Shown here in pieces: positions 16,887 through 28,100 of a DNA stretch of 64,000 nt. The notes below the pieces were generated by a model. That model was not told where the DNA came from, ran no database searches, and was given only the letters and a program-made list of their open reading frames with translations. The DNA is from JANSWY01 sp965228955 (GTDB lineage Bacteria; Bacteroidota; Bacteroidia; Cytophagales; Cyclobacteriaceae): the NCBI GenBank assembly GCA_965228955.1, contig OZ245848.1, forward strand, positions 6,262,001 to 6,326,000, read 5' to 3'. Each line of letters opens with the position of its first letter. Positions within the stretch are counted from its first letter, which is position 1. Made by a program: the position numbers and the translations under genes.

Positions 16887-18821
16887 ATGATTGAAAGCCT
16901 GCTCGATGCACAATTATTTATACTACTTGGAGGATTTATTATAGTTGCTATTGCGGCTAATCAAATCTCCAAAGTATTCAAATTAGCGAACCTGCCATTA
17001 ATTACAGGTTTCATCATGACTGGTATCATAGCCGGGCCATATTTCCTGGAGCTCATTCCACAGGGAATTATCAATCATCTTGGTTTCGTCAATGAGTTAT
17101 CGCTGGCATTTATCGCTTTTGCAGCAGGGGCAGAATTGTACCTAAAAGAGCTAAGGAGTCGCTTTAATAGTATCAAGTGGAATACTTTTGGTCAATTGGT
17201 AATCACATTTCTTGTTGGGAGTTTGGGGGTCTACTTTATTGCGGACCTCATACCATATATGAAGGATTTAAATACGACCGCCAAGGTAGCAGTTGCAATC
17301 CTAACCGGGACAATCTTTGTAGCCAGATCTCCCGCTTCCGCAATTGCAGTAGTGAATGAGCTTAGGGCCAGAGGACCATTTACTCAGACCGTCATGGGTG
17401 TTACTGTTTTGAAGGACTTTATTGTAATTGTTCTGTTTGCTGTAAACCTTTCAGTAGCAAAGACTTTAATATCAGGAGATGACTTTAATATTTTCAGTGT
17501 AGTCCTTATTCTTCTGGAACTCGGAATGTCAATTGGTTTGGGTTATGCCTACGGATTTACCCTTAGGTATATTATGTCCTGGAAAATAAAGACCATCTAC
17601 AAGACTGTTGGTATTGTTTTATTTGGATACTCAGCCTATCTGCTAGGTCATTTTACAGAACACTCCAGTAATGAGTATCTAGGCTTTGATATAGCAATAG
17701 AACCACTTTTGATCTGTATTATAGCAAGTTTCTTTGTAACAAATTATTCGAGGTACCGAGTTGAGTTCTTGAAAATACTGGAAGAGACTTCTCCATATAT
17801 TTACATCGGTTTTTTCACCCTAACAGGAGCAACTATGGAAGTGGATGTCTTGTGGAGTGTTTCTGGTATTGCAGTGATTTTGTTCCTCATCAGGCTTGTA
17901 ACAATGGTGATGGGAAGCTATGTAGGAGGTATTCTTGCCAAGGATCCAATTAAACATATGAATTATGGTTGGATGCCCTACATCACGCAGGCTGGAGTTG
18001 CCCTTGGTCTTTCCACGATTATAGCCAGTACTTTCCCCGGATGGGGAAATCAGTTTGCCACGGTAGTAATCGCAGTTATTGTTCTTAATCAATTTTTAGG
18101 ACCACCATTATTTAAGTATTCCCTAAACAAACTCGGTGAAGATCATAGTAAAGCAGATCCAGCAGGATTCGATGGTATTAGAGATGCAATCATTTTCGGA
18201 CTTGAGAACCAGTCGATTGCTTTGGCCAGACAACTGATAAGTAAAGACTGGAAGGTGCAACTAGCCACAAAAAAGAAACGTGGAAGCTTTCAGGAACCGG
18301 AAGACATCACAGTTGTATATGTAGAAGACGTTACATTGGAAGTGCTGCTTTCGATGGAAGCCGACAAAACAGAAGCTATTGTATGCATGTTGTCCGATGA
18401 AGAAAATTATAAGATTTGCGACCTGGCATATGAACACCTGGGAACAAGAGATTTGATTGTAAGATTGAATGAGAGATGGAACTATGATAGATTCTTGGCC
18501 CTGGAAGCAAAAATTGTTGATCCATCCACAGCAATTGTAAGTTTACTGGATCACTTTGTGAGATCTCCTCTTGCTACTTCCTTATTACTCGGTATGGCCG
18601 ACGATCAGGATACAAGAGATATTGAGCTTGAAAATCCTAATATCCACGGTATTCCATTGCGAGAACTTCGACTTCCGAATGATGTAATTATTCTTTCTAT
18701 CAAAAGAGCAGGCCAAATGATTATTTCTCATGGATATACAAGGCTGAGAGTGAATGATATAGTGACTGTAGTGGGAAGTAATCAAAGTTTGGATGAAATT
18801 TCTTTGAGATTCAGCCGATAA
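16887..18821 (+). CDS. Cation:proton antiporter (CPA family) with TrkA-type regulatory domain
   Basis: 644 residues. Residues about 8-405 are a Na+/H+-exchanger-type membrane domain with some 12 helices, including SLAFIAFAAGAELYL and the paired VARSPASAIAV stretch of the CPA fold. Residues about 430-545 form a Rossmann-like TrkA-N/RCK domain (IIFGLENQSIALARQLISK), here with a degenerate nucleotide motif, and about 565-644 a TrkA-C domain ending in DIVTVVGSNQSLDEI. This layout fits KefB- or NhaP2-like transporters gated by ligands in the cytoplasm. Whether it moves K+ or Na+ cannot be read from the sequence. Confidence 0.87.
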   Translation: MIESLLDAQLFILLGGFIIVAIAANQISKVFKLANLPLITGFIMTGIIAGPYFLELIPQGIINHLGFVNELSLAFIAFAAGAELYLKELRSRFNSIKWNTFGQLVITFLVGSLGVYFIADLIPYMKDLNTTAKVAVAILTGTIFVARSPASAIAVVNELRARGPFTQTVMGVTVLKDFIVIVLFAVNLSVAKTLISGDDFNIFSVVLILLELGMSIGLGYAYGFTLRYIMSWKIKTIYKTVGIVLFGYSAYLLGHFTEHSSNEYLGFDIAIEPLLICIIASFFVTNYSRYRVEFLKILEETSPYIYIGFFTLTGATMEVDVLWSVSGIAVILFLIRLVTMVMGSYVGGILAKDPIKHMNYGWMPYITQAGVALGLSTIIASTFPGWGNQFATVVIAVIVLNQFLGPPLFKYSLNKLGEDHSKADPAGFDGIRDAIIFGLENQSIALARQLISKDWKVQLATKKKRGSFQEPEDITVVYVEDVTLEVLLSMEADKTEAIVCMLSDEENYKICDLAYEHLGTRDLIVRLNERWNYDRFLALEAKIVDPSTAIVSLLDHFVRSPLATSLLLGMADDQDTRDIELENPNIHGIPLRELRLPNDVIILSIKRAGQMIISHGYTRLRVNDIVTVVGSNQSLDEISLRFSR

Positions 18822-18881
18822 CCTTGAGAATTTCAGAATTAATCCTTTTAAAAGTCTAAGCAAGATGACAATTTTGCGGCT

Positions 18882-20432
18882 ATGGCTAAAATTGAAGAGA
18901 GCGGTTCGCTTAAGAATATCATTGCGCACTCAAAAGAGTACGGATTTATTTTTCCATCAAGTGAGATCTATGATGGTCTAAGTGCTACTTACGACTATGG
19001 GCAGTATGGTGTTGAATTGAAAAACAATATCAAACAATACTGGTGGAAAGCAATGGTTCAAATGAATGAGAACATTGTAGGGATTGATGCAGCCATCTTT
19101 ATGCATCCAACTACCTGGAAAGCTTCAGGACATGTAGATGCATTTAATGATCCATTAATTGATAATAAGGACAGTAAGAAAAGATATAGAGCAGATAATC
19201 TGATTGAAGATTATGTTGCCAAGATTGAAGGTAAAATCAAGAAAGAAGTTGATAAGGCGGCCAAAAGATTTGGTGATTCTTTTGACAAAGAACAATTCCT
19301 TTCAACTAATCCAAGAGTACTTCAAAATCAGGAAAAAATTGATACTATCAATGCCAGGTTCAAGAAAGCAATGGACGAGGAGGATTTTGCTGATATGAAA
19401 GCCTTAATTGAGGAGCTTGGAATTGCTGATCCTGTTTCTGGTTCAAAAAACTGGACTGATGTAAGACAATTCAACCTGATGTTCTCAACGGAGCTGGGAT
19501 CACTTGCAGAGGGAGCAAACAAAATCTACTTAAGACCTGAAACGGCACAAGGTATTTTCGTGAACTACTTGAACGTGCAGAAAACAGGTAGAATGAGAAT
19601 TCCATTTGGTATTGCTCAAATTGGTAAGGCTTTCAGAAATGAAATTATTGCAAGACAGTTCATCTTCAGAATGCGTGAATTTGAGCAAATGGAAATGCAA
19701 TTTTTCGTGAAGCCAGGAGAAGAATTAGAGTGGTACGAAAAGTGGAAACAAACAAGAATCAAGTGGCATAAAGCCCTTGGTTTGGGTGAAGAAAATTACA
19801 GATTCCACGATCACCTTAATCTTGCTCATTATGCCAATGCAGCATGTGATATCGAATTTGATTTCCCAATGGGATTCAAAGAACTTGAAGGTATCCACAG
19901 TAGAACTGACTTTGATTTAAAAGCACACGAAGAACATTCTGGTAAAAAATTACAATTCTTCGATCCTGTTGAGGAAAAGAGCTACGTGCCATACGTAGTG
20001 GAGACTTCAATTGGTTTAGATAGAATGTTCCTTGCAATTTTATCTTCATGTTATAAAGAAGAGAAATTGGAAGATGGAAGTGAAAGAACTGTACTTCAAT
20101 TACCTCCAGCACTTGCGCCTGTTAAAGTTGCTGTGCTTCCATTAGTAAATAAAGACGGACTTCCAGAGAAGGCAAGAGAGATCATGGATGAGGTGAAGCT
20201 TGAATTCAATGCGCAGTTCGATGCAAAAGACGCAATTGGTAAAAGATACAGAAGACAGGATGCCATTGGGACACCATATTGTGTTACAATTGATCACCAA
20301 ACTCTTGAAGACAATACAGTAACTATCAGAGAAAGAGATAGTATGGCTCAAAGCAGAGTTACTGTAGATGAATTAATCAAGACACTCAGTGATTCAGTAT
20401 CTATGACTAAGTTATTGAAACAACTTAGCTAA
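18882..20432 (+). CDS. glyS: Glycine--tRNA ligase, homodimeric type
   Basis: 516 residues, class II synthetase of the alpha-2 type. The N-terminal part carries HSKEYGFIFPSSEIYDGLSA, motif 2 lies in FRNEIIARQFIFRMREFEQ, and motif 3 in SIGLDRMFLAIL. The anticodon-binding domain covers about 410-516 (PPALAPVKVAVLPLV). It charges tRNA-Gly in the cytoplasm. Six bp separate it from the MtfA-like gene, suggesting a glyS-mtfA-dgt transcript. Confidence 0.96.
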   Translation: MAKIEESGSLKNIIAHSKEYGFIFPSSEIYDGLSATYDYGQYGVELKNNIKQYWWKAMVQMNENIVGIDAAIFMHPTTWKASGHVDAFNDPLIDNKDSKKRYRADNLIEDYVAKIEGKIKKEVDKAAKRFGDSFDKEQFLSTNPRVLQNQEKIDTINARFKKAMDEEDFADMKALIEELGIADPVSGSKNWTDVRQFNLMFSTELGSLAEGANKIYLRPETAQGIFVNYLNVQKTGRMRIPFGIAQIGKAFRNEIIARQFIFRMREFEQMEMQFFVKPGEELEWYEKWKQTRIKWHKALGLGEENYRFHDHLNLAHYANAACDIEFDFPMGFKELEGIHSRTDFDLKAHEEHSGKKLQFFDPVEEKSYVPYVVETSIGLDRMFLAILSSCYKEEKLEDGSERTVLQLPPALAPVKVAVLPLVNKDGLPEKAREIMDEVKLEFNAQFDAKDAIGKRYRRQDAIGTPYCVTIDHQTLEDNTVTIRERDSMAQSRVTVDELIKTLSDSVSMTKLLKQLS

Positions 20433-20438
20433 AGGCAG

Positions 20439-21269
20439 TTGGCTCATCTGGAATTTATATTGTTGCAAAACTCATCGCAAGATGCTTTGGGTACAGTATT
20501 GATGATTGGGATTGCTATTTTCCTTTTAGCAATATTTTCTTCAATTCCAGGAATTAATATTGGCTTTAGAGCTTTTGGACTTCCTCCAATCAAGGAGCGA
20601 TATAGAGCTGTTTTAAAGGAGCATTCTGACTTTTATAAAATGCTCCCTCCGAAAGAAAAGAAACTTTTTGAAGGCAGGGTACAGCACTTTATAAATATTA
20701 AGGATTTCATCCCAAGAAGTATAGATGGTGTTACCGCGCAAATGAAGACTCTGATAGCTGCCTCTGCTATTCAGATTACCTTCGGTTTACCAAAGATTTA
20801 TCTAAGTCACTTCAAACGGATTTTAATTTATCCTGATAACTACTATTCAACGATAAATAAGGTCTACCATAAAGGAGAAGTCAATCCGCTTGCGAAATTA
20901 ATTGTGCTCTCCTGGAGAAGCTTTGTTGAAGGTTATTTGGACCGCACAGACGGGATTAATCTGGGGTTACATGAAATGGCGCATGCACTCCGATTGGAAA
21001 ACCTCATTATGAATGATGAATACCAGTTCTTTAATGAAGCTGATCTTGATTTATGGAGCTTTTTTGCTAAAAGGGAAATTGTAGCAATGAGGAGAGGGGA
21101 AGTTTCCATGTTTAGAGAATACGGAGCAGCAAATGAAGAAGAGTTTTTTGCTGTAGTGATAGAGAACTTTTTTGAACGAACCAGAATGTTTTCAGATTAC
21201 TGCCCTGATCTCTACCAGGCAACAGTTAAATTGCTGAATCAAAACCCATTAGAATATATAAGGAGATGA
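20439..21269 (+). CDS. mtfA: MtfA-like zinc-dependent peptidase (M90 family)
   Basis: 276 residues. A membrane helix lies at about 17-40 (LGTVLMIGIAIFLLAIF). The peptidase domain contains the zinc motif LHEMAHALRL with H178, E179 and H182, and the downstream acidic helix EEFFAVVIENFFE expected to supply the third ligand. The first in-frame codon is TTG at 20439, preceded by AAAGG; an ATG at 20502 would cut into the membrane helix, so I keep the TTG start with moderate confidence. E. coli MtfA is cytosolic and binds the glucose-PTS repressor Mlc; here the protein is membrane-anchored and no PTS is in sight, so the substrate is open. Confidence 0.82.
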   Translation: MAHLEFILLQNSSQDALGTVLMIGIAIFLLAIFSSIPGINIGFRAFGLPPIKERYRAVLKEHSDFYKMLPPKEKKLFEGRVQHFINIKDFIPRSIDGVTAQMKTLIAASAIQITFGLPKIYLSHFKRILIYPDNYYSTINKVYHKGEVNPLAKLIVLSWRSFVEGYLDRTDGINLGLHEMAHALRLENLIMNDEYQFFNEADLDLWSFFAKREIVAMRRGEVSMFREYGAANEEEFFAVVIENFFERTRMFSDYCPDLYQATVKLLNQNPLEYIRR

Positions 21270-22618
21270 TGAATTGGGAAAAATTGTTAAGCTATCACAG
21301 ACCGGGATCAAAGATTTCGGGTGAGCACTCTATTGATCAGATCCGTAGTGCTTTTGAAAAAGATTTTGATAGAATCATCTTTAGTCACCCTTTTAGGAAG
21401 TTGCAAGACAAGACTCAGGTTTTCCCAATTCCTGAACAGGATTTTGTTCATAACAGACTCACACACTCACTAGAGGTTTCGAGTGTAGGAAGATCACTTG
21501 GTAAAACTGTTGGTACAGAAGTAATTAAGAAACATCCGAGCCTTGGAGAAAGATTTAGTCCATTCGATTTTGGCGCCATTACTGCTGCTGCGAGTTTAGC
21601 TCATGATATTGGAAATCCACCATTTGGTCATTCAGGAGAAGAAGCAATCTCAGGTTACTTTAAGTCAGAAGGAGCAAAGTCATTATTTGGAGATAGCTTA
21701 ACGACTAATCAATGGATGGATTTAACCAATTTTGAAGGTAATGCCCAAGGCTTCAGAATACTCAATAGTGATCATTTTGATCAGGGTTTGAAATTAACTT
21801 ATGCATCAATGGGTGCATTTACAAAGTATCCTCATGGTTCACTTTTGAATTCTAAGATCGATGGAAGAAAAAGTCAGAAGAAATTTGGCTACTTCCAAAG
21901 TGAGAAGGATGCATTTCAAGAAATGATTGACCAATTGGGATTACCAGCGCTTAATGAGGAGTCATTTGCTCGTCATCCACTGGTGTTTCTGGTTGAAGCA
22001 GCAGATGATATCTGTTACCACGTAATAGATTTTGAAGACGGATGTAGATTGAACCTCGTTAGTTTCGAGACCGTGAAGAATTTCTTTGCTCAGATTTTGA
22101 AGGAAAGATTCGATGAGGAGAAATTAGCTAAGATCGATGGTGAAAATGAAAAAATCAGTGTGCTTAGAGCATTGGTTATAAATCAATTAATAGGAGAAGT
22201 GAGTGCGGAATTCATGAAATATGAAGAGGAAATTCTGGCTGGCACCTTCGATAAGTCATTAGTTGATTGCATTCCTTCTGCTCCTATTCTAAATCAAATC
22301 AGTGATATTTCAATTGAAAAGTTATATCGAGCACAAATTGTGCTGGAGAAAGAGGCTGGAGGTTATGAAGTAATTGAAAGATTATTGGAGAGCTTTTGTA
22401 CTTCAATGTATTACAACTATTACCAGAAAGAATCGGTAACTGGAAAGACCAAAAGTGTATTCAGATTGATTCCTGGAGAGTTGAAACGCAAATTGGACCA
22501 TTCGGAGCAATTATATGATCGGTTATTGCTAATTACAGATTATATTTCAGGGCTAACTGACAGACATGCCATATCATTATTCAAAACGATTAAAGGCATT
22601 TCATTACCGATCGTATAA
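21266..22618 (+). CDS. dgt: Deoxyguanosinetriphosphate triphosphohydrolase
   Basis: 450 residues, an HD-superfamily dNTPase. The motifs HNRLTHSLEVSSVGRSLG and SLAHDIGNPPFGHSGEE carry the metal-binding His and Asp residues, and VEAADDICYHVIDFEDG holds the third part of the HD site. It hydrolyses dGTP to deoxyguanosine and tripolyphosphate, tuning dNTP pools. The ATG at 21266 overlaps the mtfA stop (ATGATGA), with AGGAG just upstream; a second ATG at 21269 differs by one codon. Confidence 0.93.
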   Translation: MMNWEKLLSYHRPGSKISGEHSIDQIRSAFEKDFDRIIFSHPFRKLQDKTQVFPIPEQDFVHNRLTHSLEVSSVGRSLGKTVGTEVIKKHPSLGERFSPFDFGAITAAASLAHDIGNPPFGHSGEEAISGYFKSEGAKSLFGDSLTTNQWMDLTNFEGNAQGFRILNSDHFDQGLKLTYASMGAFTKYPHGSLLNSKIDGRKSQKKFGYFQSEKDAFQEMIDQLGLPALNEESFARHPLVFLVEAADDICYHVIDFEDGCRLNLVSFETVKNFFAQILKERFDEEKLAKIDGENEKISVLRALVINQLIGEVSAEFMKYEEEILAGTFDKSLVDCIPSAPILNQISDISIEKLYRAQIVLEKEAGGYEVIERLLESFCTSMYYNYYQKESVTGKTKSVFRLIPGELKRKLDHSEQLYDRLLLITDYISGLTDRHAISLFKTIKGISLPIV

Positions 22619-22656
22619 TCTTTTAACACGAAATACTCCGACTTACCTCAATAAAC

Positions 22657-22686
22657 TTAGATACCAAACAATTTTTGTTACCTTTG
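22657..22686 (+). promoter_or_regulatory. Promoter for the RND/MMPL exporter
   Basis: TACCTTTG (22679-22686) matches TAnnTTTG; TTAG 18 bp upstream is a weak -33. The start codon follows 14 bp later, leaving a very short leader. Confidence 0.45.
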
Positions 22687-22700
22687 CCGACTGTTAAAAA

Positions 22701-25106
22701 ATGTGGACGAAACTTGCACATATCATCCTAAAACACAGAACAATACTGGTTATTGTTTTGGCGTTAGTAACAGCTTTCATGGGCTACCATGCGAAAGATG
22801 TTAAGTACTCATTTAGATTGGCTGAAATTGTTCCACACGAGGATCCAGACAATGTATATTTCAGAGAGTTTAAGAAGCAATTCGGTGAGGATGGTAATAT
22901 CATCGCTGTTGGTGTAAGAGACAGCTCAATTTATAAGGTTGATAATTTCAGAAACTTCGGATACCTGTGTAAAGCTCTAGGAGAACTTCCGGGAGTAGTG
23001 AATGTTCTGGGATTACCCAATCTGAAAAAGCTGGAAAAGAACACCAAGGCCAAAAAATTTGAACTGCAACCCATATTTCCAGATTACCCGGAAGATCAGG
23101 ATGTGCTTGATAGTCTATTAAATGGAGCTGCAAGTCTACAGTTTTATTCCGGACAGTTGATCAATAAAGAAAATGGAGCCACTCTTATATTGGTGACATT
23201 AGATAATGATATTCTTGACACAGAGGATAGAATTGATCTGATGTGGGATGTGGTAGATGTTGGAGAAGAGTTTGAAAAACAAACTAGCATTAAACTTCAT
23301 TACTCAGGTCTTCCTTACGCAAGATCTGTGAACATGAGAACAGTTAAGAAGGAGCTAAATCTATTTTTGATTCTTTCTATTGTAGTCACAGGTATTATTC
23401 TGTTTTTGTTTTTTAGATCATTTAAGGCAGTAATCTTCCCCCTTATCATTATTGGGGTCATTGTAGTTTGGGTAGTTGGTACTCTATCCTTATTCGGATT
23501 TGAAATAACAATCCTCACAGGTCTGATTCCTCCAATTATAGTGGTGATTGGAATTCCGAACAGTGTTTACATGCTTAATAAATACCATCAGGAATATGCG
23601 AAGCATGGTAACCAGATGAGGGCATTAAGTACAATTATCAGAAAAATTGGAATTGTTACTTTAATTACCAATTTCACAACTGCTGTTGGATTCCTGGTTC
23701 TATTATCAACAGACATCACTATTCTTCGTGAATTTGGAATAGTAGCCGGTATCAATATCCTAGCAACATTCTTTGTAAGTATTATACTGATTCCAGCGGT
23801 TTATTCATACGTATCACCACCAAGTTCAAGGCATTTAAAGCATCTGGAATTTAAATTTCTTAATGCATTCCTTTCCTTATTGGATGACCTGGTTCACAAA
23901 CAAAAGACTTTGGTTTTCATAACAACTACTGTAATTGTGGTTGTATGCATCTTCGGTATGCTTAAGATTCAGTCAAACTCTTATTTGATTGATGATCTAC
24001 CAGAAGATAGCCCAATGATTCAGGACCTTAGGTTCTTTGAGAAGAATTTTAGTGGAATCATGCCATTAGAAGTAGTGGTTGATACTGGAAGAAAAAAGGG
24101 AGTACAGAATATTAGAAATCTACAAAAGATCGATGAGTTCGAAGCGTTTCTGGATTCTTGTACTTATATCTCTCAACCTGTTTCTGTGGTTAGCTTTATC
24201 AAAGCTGCAAACCAGGCATACTACAATCATTTGCCACAGTTTTATACAATTCCTTCTGGTAGAGACAGGTCGTTTATATTAAGGTATTTATCAGAAGATT
24301 CTGATGAGGATGGAATCTCGCAGGCATTTGTAGATAGCATTGGACAAAAAGTAAGAATTTCATTAAAGGTTGCCGACATTGGTTCCGTAAAAATGGATTC
24401 ACTTATTAATGATGTCATTCAGCCAAGAATGGATCAGATATTTGGTGATACCAAAATGGAAGCGAAGATCACTGGAACCACTCCACTATTTATCAAAGGA
24501 AACAAGTTCCTGATTGATAACTTGCTTACCAGTATGGTGATTGCTTTCATCATTATTGCATTGATCATGGTGATTCTATTCAGGAACTTTAGAATGATTG
24601 TAATCTCTCTCATTCCAAATATGATTCCGTTGATCATTACTGCAGGAATAATGGGATATTTTAGCATCCCATTGAAGCCAAGTACAGCGATCATATTTAG
24701 CATTGCGTTTGGTATTTCGGTGGATGATTCAATTCACTTTTTGGCAAAGTACAGACAAGAGTTATTTGCTCAGAAGTTCTCAGTGCCTATAGCTGTTAGT
24801 TATAGTTTAAAGGAGACTGGAGCATCAATGATATATACATCAATTATTCTATTCTTCGGGTTTGTAATTTTTGCAGCATCAGAATTTGGTGGAACAATTG
24901 CTTTGGGGGTATTGACCAGTTTGACACTCCTTTTTGCGATGTTGACTAACTTAATTGTTTTACCTGCATTACTTTTGCGATTCGATACTGGAAAGAGGAA
25001 TCAAAATGCTCATCCTTTGATCGAAAAATATCCTGAGTTTTATGACGAAGGTGAGGATGAAGAGATTGACCTTGAGCAAATTAAGGTTGATTCTCGAAAC
25101 TCTTAA
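22701..25106 (+). CDS. RND superfamily exporter, MMPL/patched type
   Basis: 801 residues with the two-fold RND layout: helix 1 at about 14-32, a large periplasmic loop (residues 35-220), a six-helix bundle (about 222-380), a second periplasmic loop (425-610) and a second bundle (about 615-765). GISVDDSIHFLAKYRQ in the second bundle carries the Asp pair expected for proton relay. The C-terminus is an acidic cytoplasmic tail (EGEDEEIDLEQ). Members move lipids, hopanoids or hydrophobic compounds using the proton gradient; the substrate here is unknown. No membrane-fusion or outer-membrane partner is adjacent, as usual for this branch. Confidence 0.88.
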   Translation: MWTKLAHIILKHRTILVIVLALVTAFMGYHAKDVKYSFRLAEIVPHEDPDNVYFREFKKQFGEDGNIIAVGVRDSSIYKVDNFRNFGYLCKALGELPGVVNVLGLPNLKKLEKNTKAKKFELQPIFPDYPEDQDVLDSLLNGAASLQFYSGQLINKENGATLILVTLDNDILDTEDRIDLMWDVVDVGEEFEKQTSIKLHYSGLPYARSVNMRTVKKELNLFLILSIVVTGIILFLFFRSFKAVIFPLIIIGVIVVWVVGTLSLFGFEITILTGLIPPIIVVIGIPNSVYMLNKYHQEYAKHGNQMRALSTIIRKIGIVTLITNFTTAVGFLVLLSTDITILREFGIVAGINILATFFVSIILIPAVYSYVSPPSSRHLKHLEFKFLNAFLSLLDDLVHKQKTLVFITTTVIVVVCIFGMLKIQSNSYLIDDLPEDSPMIQDLRFFEKNFSGIMPLEVVVDTGRKKGVQNIRNLQKIDEFEAFLDSCTYISQPVSVVSFIKAANQAYYNHLPQFYTIPSGRDRSFILRYLSEDSDEDGISQAFVDSIGQKVRISLKVADIGSVKMDSLINDVIQPRMDQIFGDTKMEAKITGTTPLFIKGNKFLIDNLLTSMVIAFIIIALIMVILFRNFRMIVISLIPNMIPLIITAGIMGYFSIPLKPSTAIIFSIAFGISVDDSIHFLAKYRQELFAQKFSVPIAVSYSLKETGASMIYTSIILFFGFVIFAASEFGGTIALGVLTSLTLLFAMLTNLIVLPALLLRFDTGKRNQNAHPLIEKYPEFYDEGEDEEIDLEQIKVDSRNS

Positions 25107-25156
25107 CAAACCCAATTGGTTTTAAATCTTAATACTGCATTAAATCATTAATTATT

Positions 25157-28100
25157 GTGGATAAGTACAGGGAATATAAAGGCATCAACTATGCCGAGGT
25201 AGCGGAAGATACATTGAGATGGTGGAAAGAAAATAAGATTTTCCAACAATCAATTTCAACCAGAGATGGTAATCCTACTTTTACTTTCTATGAAGGACCT
25301 CCTTCTGCAAATGGTACTCCGGGTATTCACCATGTGATGGCCAGAACCGTAAAGGATATTTTCTGTAGATACAAAACACTTCAGGGTTTTAAAGTTCAGC
25401 GAAAAGGTGGATGGGATACACACGGTTTGCCTGTAGAACTACAGGTTGAAAAGGAACTGGGTATCACCAAAGAAGATATCGGTAAAAAAATATCAGTTGC
25501 TGAGTACAATCAGAAGTGTAAGGAAGCAGTAATGAAATTCAAAAGTGAGTGGGATGACCTCACTGAGAAAATGGGTTACTGGGTTGATCTTGACGATCCA
25601 TATATCACTTTTGATAGAAACTACATGGAATCTTTATGGTTCCTATTAAAGAAATTATACGACAAAGGGCTTCTATACAAAGGCTACACAATCCAGCCAT
25701 ACAGTCCTGCTGCTGGTACTGGTTTAAGTTCACACGAACTAAATCAACCTGGTACTTACAAAGATGTAAAAGACACCACTATCGTTGCTCAGTTTAAAGT
25801 TGAGCGAAATGATAGATCAGAGTTTCTTTTTGATGGAGTTGCCGGAGACTTAGCAATTCTGGCCTGGACTACTACGCCTTGGACATTAGCGGCTAACAAC
25901 TCTTTAGCCGTTGGAAAGAATATAGTCTACGTAAAAGTAAAAACTTATAACGCATATACGTTCGAACCTGTCACTGTTATTCTGGCAAAAGACAGATTTG
26001 GTGCGTATTTCAATGCCAAAGCAAAGGATATTGCATTTGATGACTACAAAGCTGGAGATAAGCTTATACCATACGAAATCCTTGCGGAATACAAAGGATC
26101 AGAATTAGAAGGGGTCGACTATGAGCAATTGTTGCCATATGTAAAACTCCCTAAACCTGCTTTCTCTGTGTTAATTGGTGATTTCGTAACAACCGCGGAT
26201 GGAACTGGAATAGTACACTTATCAAAAACCTTTGGTGCGGATGACTACCGTGTTAGTGAGCAGTATAACGTTCCTGGCATATTCGTGAAAGACGAAGAAG
26301 GCCTAGATGTTCCTATAGTAGATAAGCAAGGTAGATATGTGAAGGAAATCACAGACTTTGCTGGAATGTATGTTAAGAATGAGTATTACAAAGATGATGC
26401 TCCCGACAAAAGTCTTGATGTACAAATCGCGATCAAACTCAAGGAAGAGAATAAAGCATTTAAAGTAGAAAAGTACGAACACTCCTATCCACATTGCTGG
26501 AGAACTGATAAACCTGTTCTTTATTATCCATTGGACTCATGGTTTATCAAAACAACTGCATTTAAGGATAGATTGGTTGAACTTAACAATACCATCAACT
26601 GGAAACCTGCTGCTACCGGAACCGGAAGGTTTGGTAACTGGCTGGATAATCTGGTGGATTGGAACTTAAGTAGATCAAGATATTGGGGTACTCCACTCCC
26701 AATCTGGAGATCCGAAACCAGAGAGGAAAAATGCATTGGTAGCTTAGAAGAACTAAGGCAAGAAGTACAAAAATCAGTTGAAGCTGGTTTCATGGAAGCA
26801 GAGCTACCTGAGGATTTTGATTTACACAGACCTTATGTGGATGATGTTATCCTTGTTAGTGAATCCGGGCAGAAGATGTTCCGTGAAAAGGACCTGATTG
26901 ATGTTTGGTTTGATTCCGGAGCTATGCCTTATGCACAGTGGCATTATCCATTTGAAAATAAAGAGATATTTGATGCCAACTACCCTGCTGACTTCATCGC
27001 GGAAGGTGTTGATCAAACTAGAGGTTGGTTCTTTACATTGCATGCAATCGCTGGGATGTTATTTGACAGTGTAGCATTCAAAAATGTAATTGCGAACGGG
27101 CTTGTGCTAGATAAGGATGGTAACAAGATGTCCAAGCGTTTGAATAATGCGATCGATCCATTTGAGACAATCAAGAAATATGGTCCTGATGCTACCAGAT
27201 GGTACATGATTTCCAACGCAAACCCATGGGATAATCTGAAGTTTGATTTAGAAGGTGTTGCTGAAGTTCAAAGAAAATTCTTTGGTACTTTGTTCAATAC
27301 TTATAATTTCTTCGCCTTGTATGCGAACCTTGACGGTTTCAAATATGAAGGAGATGATATTCCTCTTGAAGAAAGAACAGAAAGTGATAGATGGATCATC
27401 AGTAAGTTAAATTCATTAATTAGTGTAGTAACTGAGGCTTATGATGATTACGAACCAACAAAAGCTACCAGAGCTATTCAAACATTCGTAGCGGATGATA
27501 TGAGTAACTGGTACGTAAGACTTAACAGGAAACGTTTCTGGGTTGGTGAATACAACAAGGACAAGGAGGCAGCTTATCAGACGCTTTATACTTGCTTGAA
27601 AGTTATTGCTAAGTTGAGTTCTCCGGTTGCTCCTTTCTATTCTGAAAGATTATACAGTGATTTGAACAGCATTAGCAACAAAGAGGGTGTTGAGTCTGTT
27701 CATTTAACTGAGTTTCCAAAACCAGATCAATCTTGCATTGATATGGAATTAGAAAAAAGAATGACGCTTGCACAGCAGGTTTCCTCTCTAGGACACTCTC
27801 TTAGAAAGAAGGAGAAGATAAAGGTAAGGCAACCTTTGACTAAAGTGATGATTCCTGTATTAAGTGATGATGAGCTGAAGAGACTTCAAGCTGTTGAAGA
27901 TCTTGTAGTATCAGAGCTTAATGTGAAATCCGTAGAATACATGGATGATGCAAGTGGTGTCATTGTGAAGAAAGTGAAACCTAACTTCAGAAAACTGGGT
28001 AAAGAATATGGGTCACGCATGAAAGAAGTTTCAGCAGCGATCAACCAATTCACTCAGGAGGACATTAGATTAATGGAAGGACAGAAATTCCTTGACATCA

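Noticed and set aside
18585..18929. Minus-strand frame across the antiporter-glyS junction
   Set aside because: It lies antisense to two well-supported genes and its product shows no recognisable domain.
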